A stretch of 64,000 bases of DNA from Streptomyces sp. 135. GTDB taxonomy: Bacteria; Actinomycetota; Actinomycetes; Streptomycetales; Streptomycetaceae. Positions 44,365 to 51,999 of the stretch are shown piece by piece; the stretch's first letter is position 1; each line of letters begins with the position of its first letter. Below the pieces are notes generated by a model that saw only the letters and a program-made list of their open reading frames with translations, made no database searches and was not told the origin of the DNA. Both the position numbers and the translations under genes were made by a program. Location: the NCBI RefSeq assembly GCF_020026305.1, contig NZ_CP075691.1, positions 8,673,415 through 8,737,414 of the forward strand. Direction: 5' to 3'.

Positions 44365-45224
44365 ATGTCCGTCCGATTAGTGATCGCCGATGCGATGTGG
44401 GATCGGATCGAGCCGCTGATGCCGGCCGATCCGGTTCGCGGGCGGCGATGGGCCGACCATCGCCGCACTCTTGAGGCCATCGCGTGGAAGTACCGCACCA
44501 ACTCGCCCTGGCGGGACCTGCCCGACCAGTTCGGCTCGTTCCAGACCGCTCGCAAACGGCTGATCAGATGGGCCGTCGACGGCACCTGGGAGATGATCCT
44601 CGCCGCCGTCCTGGCCGCAGCGGACGCCGACGACGACATCGACTGGACGGTGTCGGTGGACTCCACGGTCGTCCGGGCCCACCAGCACGCTGCCGGCGCC
44701 AGGAAAAAGGGGCTCCAGGCCGGGCTGAACCCGATGACCACGCGCTCGGACGTTCCCGCGGCGGCCTGAGCACGAAGGTCCACCTCGCCAGTGACGCCCG
44801 TGCACGGCCCCTGGCCCTCCGCGTCACCGCAGGCCAGGCGGGTGACGCCCCGGCCTTCGAGGCCGTCATGGCCGCCATCCGCGTTCCGCGAAGCGGCCCC
44901 GGACGACCGAGGACCCGCCCCGATGCCGTCCTGGCGGACCGCGCGTACTCATCCCGCGCGATCCGAAGTCACCTCCGCCAACGCGGAATCCGCGGTGTCA
45001 TCCCCCAGCCCTCCGACCAGATCGGCCACCGGCTGCGGCGAGGCAGTGCCGGAGGCCGACCGCCCGCCTTCGACGCCGAGGCATACAAGCAGCGCAACTC
45101 AGTCGAACGCTGCATCAACCGGCTCAAGCAATGGCGCGGCCTGGCCATGCGGACCGACAAGCTCGCCATCGCCTACCAGGCCGCGCTCCACCTCGCAGCG
45201 ATCCTCATCTGGGCACGGCGATAG
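44365..45224 (+). CDS. IS5-family transposase made by -1 frameshifting (ORFA-ORFB)
   Basis: ORFA (44365-44769) encodes the N-terminal domain (RWADHRRTLEAIAWKYRTNS) and the first catalytic Asp in VSVDSTVVRAHQHAAGARKK. ORFB, in the -1 frame, continues GRSRGGLSTKVHLASD, then VLADRAYSSRAIRSHL with the second Asp and YKQRNSVERCINRLKQWRGL with the Glu. Joining requires a -1 shift at GGAAAAAGG (44702-44710), a slippery run typical of the IS427 group. The reconstructed product of about 285 residues has the full DDE set, so the element may be active. Confidence 0.88.
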
Positions 45225-45229
45225 CCCGC

Positions 45230-45613
45230 TCAGCGATCGACCACCCAACGTGCGTCCGCAGGCCAAGAGCCCGTGCCTACGATGTGCTCCACGAGCCTGA
45301 ATGCCTGACGGAGGGGGACGGTGTCCTCATCCGGATACTCGTCGCCCTGCCCGTTGGAGAGGACGAACCCGGCGCTCGACCCCGCGGTTCCGGGGTCCAC
45401 GGCATGCTCGCCGGGATCACCCTCGCCTTCGAGCAGCACCACCATCGCTCGCTCGGCATTCGTCACGAAGGCCAGCGACCGTCCAGACGAACTGGTCAGC
45501 CACGTCTCAAGCTGGCCGCTGTCGATCCTCGACCGAAGAGCCTCCACCACTCCCGCCGACGACACAGGGACAGGGCTGTCGTCATTGATCAACCAAGACT
45601 CGATCACGAGCAC
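45230..45613 (-). CDS. Imm1-family immunity protein
   Basis: This is a 127-residue protein from ATG 45613. The C-terminal block GFVLSNGQGDEYPDEDTVPL then RQAFRLVEHIVGTG is the Imm1 signature; Imm1 proteins neutralise deaminase or nuclease-type polymorphic toxins. No toxin is encoded nearby. It ends six bases from the transposase stop, tail to tail, and lies inside the CTAG-flanked element, so it may move with the IS. Confidence 0.75.
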   Translation of the reverse strand: MLVIESWLINDDSPVPVSSAGVVEALRSRIDSGQLETWLTSSSGRSLAFVTNAERAMVVLLEGEGDPGEHAVDPGTAGSSAGFVLSNGQGDEYPDEDTVPLRQAFRLVEHIVGTGSWPADARWVVDR

Positions 45614-45820
45614 GACGATCTCACGGACGGACCCAAGAGACAGGCCCTAGCACCCACCAGGGACGACGCAGGCTGAGCGCTGGTTTCCGTTCGGATGCTG
45701 CGCAGCCTCCAGGGGGTGTCGGCAGGGAGCCACCCGTTCGTGCGGTTTGGCCGGTATAAGACCAGCACCGGGCAGACAATAGGTATAAAATTCATCTTCC
45801 TCAATTCAAAGGAGTCTCGC

Positions 45821-46135
45821 ATGCCTGTCACTCCGATTACGAGCCACAAAGAGTTCACGGATATCATCCACCGCGATGAGATCGCACTCATTGATTTTTG
45901 GGCCACATGGAACGGTCCATGCAGAAGCATTTCGCCAATGTTCGAGGCTCTGTCGCAGCGGCACCCCGGAGTCAAGTGCTACAAAGTCGACGTTGACGAA
46001 CTGCCGGATGTGTCGCAGGAGGTGGGCATTAGGAGTCTGCCTACATTCATCGGGTTCAAAAACGGCCAAAAAGTGGGTTCTTTTGATGGAGCAAACCCTG
46101 GAGCTTTGGAAGCCCTTTTCCAAAGGCTCTCGTAG
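45821..46135 (+). CDS. Thioredoxin-like protein with NGPC active site
   Basis: The 104-residue protein has a full thioredoxin fold: ALIDFWATWNGPCRSISPMF, CYKVDVDELPDVSQEVGI, RSLPTFIGFKNGQKVGSF and GANPGALEALF. The redox motif WCGPC is WNGPC, so the nucleophilic first Cys is Asn and ordinary disulfide reduction is impossible. The wording (ISP after GPCR, GIRSLPTF, GANPxALEAL) resembles fungal cytosolic thioredoxins more than actinobacterial ones. The gene is near 50 percent GC with codons such as TTT, ATT, AAA and CAA, unlike its neighbours, which suggests recent transfer. ATG 45821 follows AAAGGAG by six bases. Confidence 0.85.
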   Translation: MPVTPITSHKEFTDIIHRDEIALIDFWATWNGPCRSISPMFEALSQRHPGVKCYKVDVDELPDVSQEVGIRSLPTFIGFKNGQKVGSFDGANPGALEALFQRLS

Positions 46136-46300
46136 CCTGCACCCCGCCATTCTCGCGACCTCTGATGTCCCCCGTGCCCGGTTCGGCGTCCTGACAGTTC
46201 CCCATTTCGAGTGACAGGTGCGTAATGAGCTCAAGAGGCGGGCAGTTACTAGGCGTTTCATCCACCCCTAAAGGAATGCCGCTAAAGGGAGAGATACGCC

Positions 46301-46405
46301 GTGAATGTAGTTTCGCCCATCCTTGAAGGTCTTAGCCAACTTGGGCTCCTGGGGATTCTTGGGCCGAATGGTCTACTCAGCGGCCTACTCGGGGGCCTCG
46401 GATAG
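46301..46405 (+). CDS. Candidate 34-residue hydrophobic peptide
   Basis: GTG 46301 opens a 34-codon frame ending TAG 46403-46405, with AAAGGGAGAG about 8-17 bases upstream. It reads MNVVSPILEGLSQLG then LLGILGPNGLLSGLLGGLG. The peptide is almost uncharged, Leu/Gly-rich and could form a membrane-active helix, like leaderless bacteriocins or small membrane peptides. Codon use is AT-leaning like the neighbouring thioredoxin gene. There is no processing or transport gene nearby. The evidence is the start, ribosome site and peptide character only. Confidence 0.35.
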   Translation: MNVVSPILEGLSQLGLLGILGPNGLLSGLLGGLG

Positions 46406-46638
46406 TTAAGGCCCCTCAGGCTCCGCGGGGACCCTACGGAACAGGCCGCGCTCAAGGAGGTTTGTACGCAGAGCCACTTCGAGGCGGGCCAGGGTCGCCA
46501 AGTCCGGGTAAAGCTCGCCGCGCACGATCCGGCCGACGGCCGTGGGGTTGAGGCCCGCACGGACGCGGCGCGGTGCGAGAGGTGCCGGGCCTTCGCCGCG
46601 TCGTCGAGGGCGCGGGCCAGGGCGAGGCTGTAGGGCAC
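46406..46638 (-). pseudogene. Xre-type helix-turn-helix regulator remnant, frameshifted
   Basis: From GTG 46638 the frame reads MPYSLALARALDDAAKARHL then SHRAAS, and after a shift near 46555 continues VRAGLNPTAVGRIVRGELYP then DLATLARLEVALRTNLL to TAA at 46408-46406. The joined protein matches small Streptomyces Xre-like DNA-binding proteins. The IS remnant starts just upstream, so the promoter is probably lost too. Confidence 0.65.
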
Positions 46639-46649
46639 GCCAGGGGGCG

Positions 46650-46953
46650 CCGACGCATTTCCTCACGCGCCATCCGCAGCCACCTGCGGCGCCGGGGTAT
46701 CCGTGCGGTCATCCCGCAGCCGTCCGACCAAGTCAGCCACCGCCTGCGGCGAGGCCGATTCGGTGGCCGTCCGCCCGGCTTCGACCGCGAGGCGTACAAG
46801 CAGCGCAACACCGTCGAGCGGTGCATCAACCGTCTCAAGCAATGGCGCGGCCTGGCCACACGAACCGACAAGCTCGCGATCGCCTACCAGGCCGCACTCC
46901 ACCTCGCGGGCATCCTCATCTGGGCCCGACGCTGACCAAAGAGACAAAACCTA
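46650..46953 (+). mobile_element. 3' remnant of a second IS5/IS427-type element
   Basis: The stretch encodes SRAIRSHLRRRGIRAVIPQP to ILIWARR, the last 92 residues of the same transposase type as at 44365, ending at a stop at 46933-46935. The right end ACCAAAGAGACAAAACC follows at once. The 5' two-thirds are missing, cut where the Xre gene begins. It is too diverged from the first copy to be a direct duplicate. Confidence 0.85.
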
Positions 46954-46955
46954 AA

Positions 46956-47094
46956 GGGTGTTGCACAACGGCGATCACGTTCGGATCCGGCCACCAATCG
47001 CAAGGTCAACTGCCCGATTTTGCTCCTGTTTTCGCCGGTCTGGGTGACACCGTGAAACGGTCACGAAAAATCATTCGGTCGTTGTGCAACAGCC
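46956..47094. repeat. MITE-like 139-bp element
   Basis: The ends are GGGTGTTGCACAACG (46956-46970) and the inverted CGTTGTGCAACAGCC (47080-47094), 15 bp with one mismatch. The interior is AT-richer than the surroundings and has no reading frame of note. Ends of this type occur on larger Streptomyces IS elements, so this is probably a non-autonomous derivative. I saw no target duplication. Confidence 0.6.
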
Positions 47095-47098
47095 TTTA

Positions 47099-48144
47099 CG
47101 AGCTGGTGCACGGTTGGCGGTGAGACGTCGCTGGGTTCGGTGTGGCCTGTGTTCACATCTCCCGTGTCGAGCTCAGGTCCACGGTCTGCTGGTGGGACAG
47201 CAGGCCGGCGATGGCTTGGATGGTGTCGCTCATGTGCTCGCGGCGGCCGAGGTGGCGGGCCAGGGCTCGCCAGTTCTTCAGATGGGCGATGCCGTGCTCG
47301 ACACGGATACGGCGTGAGGAATGCGCCTTGCGCTGTCGCTCGTGCATCTCCTCGTACCACTCAGGGGCGTTCTTCTTGAACTTGCGGTGCGGTGGTGTCA
47401 CCACCCGGCCACCGGTCTGGGCTCCCAGTCCTTGGTATCCGGCATCGGCGAGGATCTCGACCGCAGGCCGGTCGGCCAGGAGCTTGACCAGCCCTAACTG
47501 GCGGGCGTGGGTGATGTCCGCACAGCTTGCCGGACGGACCGGGCTGCACCACAGGACGCGGCCTTCGCCGTCTGTGACCACCATGGACTTGACGGCGTTC
47601 TGCTTGTTCTTACCGGAAATGAACGTGTCCCGGTCCTTGCGTCCAGCGGCTGGTCGGCGGACCCGGATCTCGGTGCCGTCAACGATGCCGGTCGTCCCGC
47701 TCGCGCCGAGATGGTCGACGACCTCGGCCAGAGATCGCAGCCGCACGTCGGGGCTGACGGTGCACCCTCGCTCGGCGAGCAGGGGTCGCACCTCACCGAT
47801 GGCCCGGGTGATGGTGGAGCGGTCCACTCCGAACCAGCAGGCCAGCACGTCGTGGGTGACCCCGTGACGAAGGTGGACCAGCGTGGCCAGAAGCCGGTCG
47901 ACGAACACCAGCCGGTACTTCGCGCCGGCGCCCACGGCCCGCTTCCGCGGCCGGGAGACAAGCCTCGCCTGGTGACCTCATGCCACAACGGGCCGATCTC
48001 GTCTACGAGTTCAGCAATCACTCCGGCAGTCAGCCCCGTGATCCGCCGATTGCTGATGATCACCGCACGCGTCGAGTTCCGCACCACCCGACCATGATCA
48101 ACTATCCAGGCCCGACGTCTTACCGCCAACCGTGCACCAGCTCG
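47099..48144 (-). mobile_element. Complete IS5-family (IS1031/ISL2-like) element
   Basis: Inverted ends of about 32 bp match with a single mismatch: from 47099 inward and from 48144 inward both start CGAGCTGGTGCACGGTTGGC. The 3-bp target TTA flanks them at 47096-47098 and 48145-48147, as expected for IS5 groups that duplicate TNA. The element is 1,046 bp, encodes one transposase on the minus strand, and inserted exactly on the stop codon of the lipoprotein gene. Confidence 0.92.
47153..48087 (-). pseudogene. IS5-family DDE transposase with an N-terminal frameshift
   Basis: The N-terminal part (VVRNSTRAVIISNRRITGLT, ELVDEIGPLWHE) is in one frame. The rest, from ARLVSRPRKRAVGAGAKYRL through GIVDGTEIRVRRPAAGRKDR, SGKNKQNAVKSMVVTDGEGR, ILADAGYQGLG and RVEHGIAHLKNWRALARHLG to the end, is in another. 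One base is missing near 47972-47976 (WHE to HQARL). The DDE residues (DGTE, DAGY, VEH) are intact. A GTG at 47929-47931 could restart the catalytic part alone, so inactivation is likely but not certain. Confidence 0.8.
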
Positions 48145-48723
48145 TTAGTCCTCGCACCCGTCGATATCGTCGTCGCACCCGTCCACATCACCGGGAGCGA
48201 CGGTGTGCAGACGCCATGCGATAAGTCCCGTGCCGTGCGTGTCGGGGTCGACGCGAGCTTTGAAGGGCTTGTCCGCCGGCAGGTTGAACTGGTCCGCCTC
48301 GCGGTCCCCGCAGCCCACCGCGTAGGCCTGCTCCTCCTTCCCCCGGGACAGGGTCAGGGTGAGCTCCTCGACCTTGTCGGTGTCGCAGGTGATGTCGAGC
48401 CGGTACGGCTTCTCACCGCTCGCCGTGAAGGACTTGTCCAGCCCTGAACCGACGTATGCGGTGCCGGAGTCGATGACCTCCGGTTCTGGGCCGTCGTCGG
48501 CAGCGGCGTCCAGCGCGCGCTCCGCACGCTGCAACGCGTCGTCCGGCTCCCAGGGCCGAGTACTCCCGGAAGGCGCGGACGGCTTCGACGGGCGCGACGA
48601 AGCACCGGCGCTTTCCGACGGCCTGTTCCCACTGCCTCCGTCCTCGCTCCGTCCGTCCGTGCAGCCGGACATCAGGACGGCCAGAGCGGCTACGAACAGA
48701 GGAAGTGCGTGACGTATCCGCAT
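48145..48723 (-). CDS. Putative lipoprotein
   Basis: The 192-residue protein has a lipobox LAVLMSGC within a basic-hydrophobic signal (MRIRHALPLFVAALAVLMSGC). A Ser/Pro/Gly-rich linker to about residue 60 is followed by a small domain with two cysteines (LDITCDTDKVEELTLTLSRG, AYAVGCGDREADQFNLP) and an acidic Asp/Cys tail (VDGCDDDIDGCED). I do not recognise the domain. It starts 9 bases after the stop of the FG-GAP fragment, so the two were probably one operon. The stop TAA coincides with the IS target sequence, and the insertion leaves the protein whole. Confidence 0.8.
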   Translation of the reverse strand: MRIRHALPLFVAALAVLMSGCTDGRSEDGGSGNRPSESAGASSRPSKPSAPSGSTRPWEPDDALQRAERALDAAADDGPEPEVIDSGTAYVGSGLDKSFTASGEKPYRLDITCDTDKVEELTLTLSRGKEEQAYAVGCGDREADQFNLPADKPFKARVDPDTHGTGLIAWRLHTVAPGDVDGCDDDIDGCED

Positions 48724-48732
48724 GAAACGATC

Positions 48733-49032
48733 CTATCCGGGTGGAACGAGCTGGTATTCGCGCCCCAGTGCGTCGGCCTGAGTGTTGCCGTAGACGGACA
48801 CCTCGCCGTCGGACCAGCGCACGAAGACGTCGTCCTCCCAGAGGTTGCCGCCGAATTCGCCGGGAGCGATGACACGGGCATGCTTCCACGTGCCGTTCGG
48901 GCCCTTCAGCTGGTTCTCCTTGCCCAGGCCGCGCGCACCGACATCCTCGTAGATGGTCAGCTCACCGTCCGACCAGCTTACGAAGAGGTCGAAGTCGGAG
49001 TTGGTCGACCCGTCGAAGTCGCCGCCCGCCAT
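48733..49032 (-). pseudogene. FG-GAP/VCBS-repeat protein fragment
   Basis: The frame encodes two beta-propeller-like repeats: AGGDFDGSTNSDFDLFVSWSDG then ELTIYEDVG, and APGEFGGNLWEDDVFVRWSDG then EVSVYGNT. Each has the DxDGxxDxxV-type calcium loop. ATG 49032 starts inside the first repeat, and the open frame reaches only to about 49063, so the larger N-terminal part that such surface proteins normally have is missing. It is probably the tail of a truncated secreted protein. Confidence 0.65.
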
Positions 49033-49447
49033 TGGTCTGAGTCCGAGGGTTTCGCGCAGCGGGAGCCGTCAGCTCGGCTTGGGTTCCGGCTCCGAGGCCG
49101 CGCCGGAAACAGTCGCAGACATCCTCAACAGCACGGCTGCGCCCGTCCTCCTCGACCCCACCTGCACCGCGTGCTGAAGGCGCGCGCTGAAGACACCGGA
49201 GCCCTGGACAAGGAGTGCGCGGCGCGGGGCTCCCTCCCGGTCCCGGCGGACGACGCCGGGGTAAGGGGCGCGGCCACGCGGGCGTCCCGCGGCGGTCGCC
49301 CCGGGACACCCGGCTCTCTGCGGAACTCCCGAACTCCGGGACACGGTGAGCCAGGACCACGACAATGGCGGCACGGTCCATAGTCGCCACGGTGGTTGCG
49401 CACCCAGGGCATCCCGACATCCCATGTGCGCGCGGGGAGGGAAAGAC

Positions 49448-50260
49448 GTGAGTGGGAGCCAGCACCCGTCGGACGTGTTGGGCAGGCTGAATACCGGTGT
49501 CGCGCACAACGCCCGGGTGTGGAACTACTGGATCGGCGGAAAAGACCACTACGAGGTCGACCAGCGGGTCGGTGACCAGGTCGCCGGGGTGTTCCCGGTG
49601 ATCCGGGACGTGGCGCGCGCGGACCGCGGCTTCCTCCGCCGCGCGGTCGGCTTCCTGGCCGCGGAGTGCGGAGTGCGGCAGTTCCTGGACATCGGCACCG
49701 GGCTGCCGACCCTGGACAACACCCACGAGATCGCGCAGCGCATCGCGCCCGACTCCCGGATCGTCTATGTCGACAACGATCCCATCGTGCTCGTCCACGC
49801 CCGCAGCCTGCTGGTCGGCACCCCGCAGGGAGCCACCGATTACATCGACGCCGACGTGCGCCGTCCGGACAGCGTCATGGAGGGCGCCGCAGCGACTCTC
49901 GACCTCGATCGGCCTGTCGCGGTCATGATGCTGGGAATCCTCAACTTCGTCCTCGACACCGGCGAGGCGTCGGACATCGTGCGCCGGATCATGGCATCGG
50001 TGCCCTCCGGCAGCTATCTCGCCGTCACGCACCCGACCACCGACAGCGACCTCGGCGGTGAGGGCAACGTCGAGGCCATGAAGTTCTGGAACGAAAACGC
50101 CACGCCGCCGATCACCGCCAGGAGTCGTGCGGAGATCAGCGCGTTCTTCGACGGTCTGGATCTCCTCGCCCCGGGTCTCGTGTCGTGCTCACTGTGGCGC
50201 GCAGCGTCGGAATCTTCCGTCGTACTGCCTCAGTTCGGCGCGATTGCTGTGAAGCCCTGA
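49448..50260 (+). CDS. SAM-dependent methyltransferase (DUF574 type)
   Basis: The 270-residue protein belongs to the large Streptomyces DUF574 family. It has the signature N-terminus HNARVWNYWIGGKDHYEVD, a SAM loop QFLDIGTGLPTLDN, DARVVYVDNDPIVLVHARSL-like SRIVYVDNDPIVLVHARSLL, and ILNFVLDTGEASDIVRRI. Substrates are unknown. GTG 49448 is selected by GGGAGG 8 bases upstream. About 380 bases upstream (49064-49447) hold no convincing gene. Confidence 0.92.
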   Translation: MSGSQHPSDVLGRLNTGVAHNARVWNYWIGGKDHYEVDQRVGDQVAGVFPVIRDVARADRGFLRRAVGFLAAECGVRQFLDIGTGLPTLDNTHEIAQRIAPDSRIVYVDNDPIVLVHARSLLVGTPQGATDYIDADVRRPDSVMEGAAATLDLDRPVAVMMLGILNFVLDTGEASDIVRRIMASVPSGSYLAVTHPTTDSDLGGEGNVEAMKFWNENATPPITARSRAEISAFFDGLDLLAPGLVSCSLWRAASESSVVLPQFGAIAVKP

Positions 50261-50686
50261 CCGGATGAGCGCTGTCCGCGGGGTGTGATTGCAGGCCGGG
50301 CCCGACCCTGCCCTGCTGTTGTACGCGTTCCAGCGATGACCAGCCCGGCGGCCGGAGCGGAGAGCGAAGCCGGCATCGGCTCGCCTCTCCGGTGTGTGAC
50401 CGGGCGGGGGCGTTCGTACTTGACGCGTGACGGCCGTCATGCGCAGCCGCCGGATCGCCCATGACCTCCGCAAGGCGGCATGGCGTGTCGTCCTCGGCCC
50501 GAGGACGAGGTCGAGCGGCCGGCCGAGGGGACAGCCGCTCCGAGCGTGACGTGGGTGTCGCCTGACATTTCCCGTGGCTGTGTCGTCGTACTGCATGAGA
50601 CCGCGTCCCCCTGCGGCAGAGGGCCGGTTCGTACAGCACACACAGCGCAGCAAGCTCATGAACCACGAAAGGAAACGGGAACTGCC
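50261..50686. other. Intergenic region with no gene seen
   Basis: The 426 bases between the methyltransferase and monooxygenase genes have open frames on both strands, but none has a protein-like composition. The monooxygenase promoter must lie here. I see no clear hairpin or operator. Confidence 0.4.
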
Positions 50687-51913
50687 ATGTCACCTTCAGC
50701 AAAGGCAGGCCGGGCACTGGTGGTCGGTCTCGGGATCTCGGGCATGGCCACCGCTCTGCGATTGCGTCAGGCCGGTTGGGAGCCGGTCGCGGTCGAACGG
50801 GCTCCCGCCCGGCGTTCGGGCGGGTACTACATCGTCCTGTTCGGCTCCGGCATCGCCTCGGCGCGGCGGCTGGGCGTACTGGAGGGGATCGGTGACCGCG
50901 GCGGGCCGCAGATCGCTCTGTACGACGTCGACCGGAGCGGCAACCGTCGTCCCAGAGTGAACCTGGGGTCGCTGGCCGGAGGGCCCCGGCCGCTGCTGCG
51001 AGGTGACGTGGAGCGGGGATTGTTCGCGGCGTTACCGGACGATGTGGAGATCCGCTTCTCCACCGTGCCCACCCGCATCGTCCAGGACGAGTCCGGCGCG
51101 TACGTCCGCCTGCGCGACACCGAGGCCGACACCACCCTCGAGGAGCGCTTCGACCTGGTCGTGGGCGCCGACGGCATGCGCTCCACGGTGCGCGGGCTGG
51201 CGTTTGAGCCGAAGCGCTACCTGTATCCGCTGAACTACATGATCGGCGTCACACTCCTGGACGGGCCGGTCGACGGCTTCGGCCTGTCCGAGGGGCTGAT
51301 CCTGGCCGAACCGGGGCGTTCGGCGTGGGTTTTCCCTTTCGCCGACCGGGCACCGAGCCTTCTGTTCTCGTACCGCACCCATGACGTGGACGCCGAGTTC
51401 GGCCGCCCGTCGGCCGAGTCCATCCGTGCCGCGTTCGGCCCCGAGCCGACGGGCCCACTGCTGGAGGGCCTGCTGGCACGCTACGAGCGGGCCCCTGACT
51501 CTCTGTTCGACTCGGTGCAGCAGGTACGCATGCCCAGCTGGTGCCGCGGAAGGGTCGTCCTGATCGGCGACGCGGCCTGGTGCATGACCCTGTATTCGGG
51601 CATGGGCGTCTCCGCCGGAATCGCCGGCGGTGAGCTGCTGGGAACCATGCTCCAACGTCACCGCGGCGATGTGTCCGGCGCGTTGCGGGCCTGGGAGGAG
51701 CGGATGAGGCCGTTCGTTCGCGCCCAGCAGGACAGTGCGCTGGTGACCGGACGCCGGATGTTCACCCCGCTGGACCGCAAGGAGCTGATCATGCGCGCCG
51801 GTGTGAGTCGCCTGATGCGCGCGCCCGGCCTCGGCAAGACCATCTGCAGGAAGCTGCTCGACAGCAAGGACATGAGGGCGAAGAACGCGGATGTCGCCGC
51901 GCCGTGGGCGTAG
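50687..51913 (+). CDS. FAD-dependent monooxygenase (PHBH-like)
   Basis: The 408-residue group A flavin monooxygenase has GRALVVGLGISGMATALRLR for FAD, RGDVERGLFAAL, the DG motif LVVGADGMRSTVRGLAF, and GDAAWCMTLYSGMGVSAGIA for the FAD ribityl site. ATG 50687 follows AGGAAACGGGA; the frame is open further upstream without a site. Relatives hydroxylate aromatic polyketides or degrade antibiotics. No partner gene suggests a substrate here. Confidence 0.9.
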   Translation: MSPSAKAGRALVVGLGISGMATALRLRQAGWEPVAVERAPARRSGGYYIVLFGSGIASARRLGVLEGIGDRGGPQIALYDVDRSGNRRPRVNLGSLAGGPRPLLRGDVERGLFAALPDDVEIRFSTVPTRIVQDESGAYVRLRDTEADTTLEERFDLVVGADGMRSTVRGLAFEPKRYLYPLNYMIGVTLLDGPVDGFGLSEGLILAEPGRSAWVFPFADRAPSLLFSYRTHDVDAEFGRPSAESIRAAFGPEPTGPLLEGLLARYERAPDSLFDSVQQVRMPSWCRGRVVLIGDAAWCMTLYSGMGVSAGIAGGELLGTMLQRHRGDVSGALRAWEERMRPFVRAQQDSALVTGRRMFTPLDRKELIMRAGVSRLMRAPGLGKTICRKLLDSKDMRAKNADVAAPWA

Positions 51914-51999
51914 GCCGCCCCGTCCCTGGAATGTCTCTCGGCCCTGGGACGAGGCGGCCGGCGGATCTACGGCGAGAGAGCGTCGGCGGGGCGGCTCCC

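Larger units (their letters stand above)
44344..45646 (+). mobile_element. IS5/IS427-type element carrying an Imm1 gene
   Basis: The tetranucleotide CTAG flanks both ends (44340-44343 and 45647-45650), the usual target duplication of IS112/IS427-like elements. The left end begins GCCGTGTCCCTTTGATC; the right end, read inward, begins GGCCTGTCTCTTGGGTC. The two agree at about 13 of 19 positions. Transposase ORFs fill 44365-45224, but the right end lies 400 bases further on, beyond an oppositely oriented immunity gene. A sister copy (46650-46953) has its right end directly after the transposase stop, so the extra segment looks like a passenger. Confidence 0.65.

Noticed and set aside
48953..49177. 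Plus-strand ORF ending in DPTCTAC as a RiPP precursor
   Set aside because: It begins antisense to the FG-GAP fragment, has no ribosome site, and no modifying enzyme is nearby.
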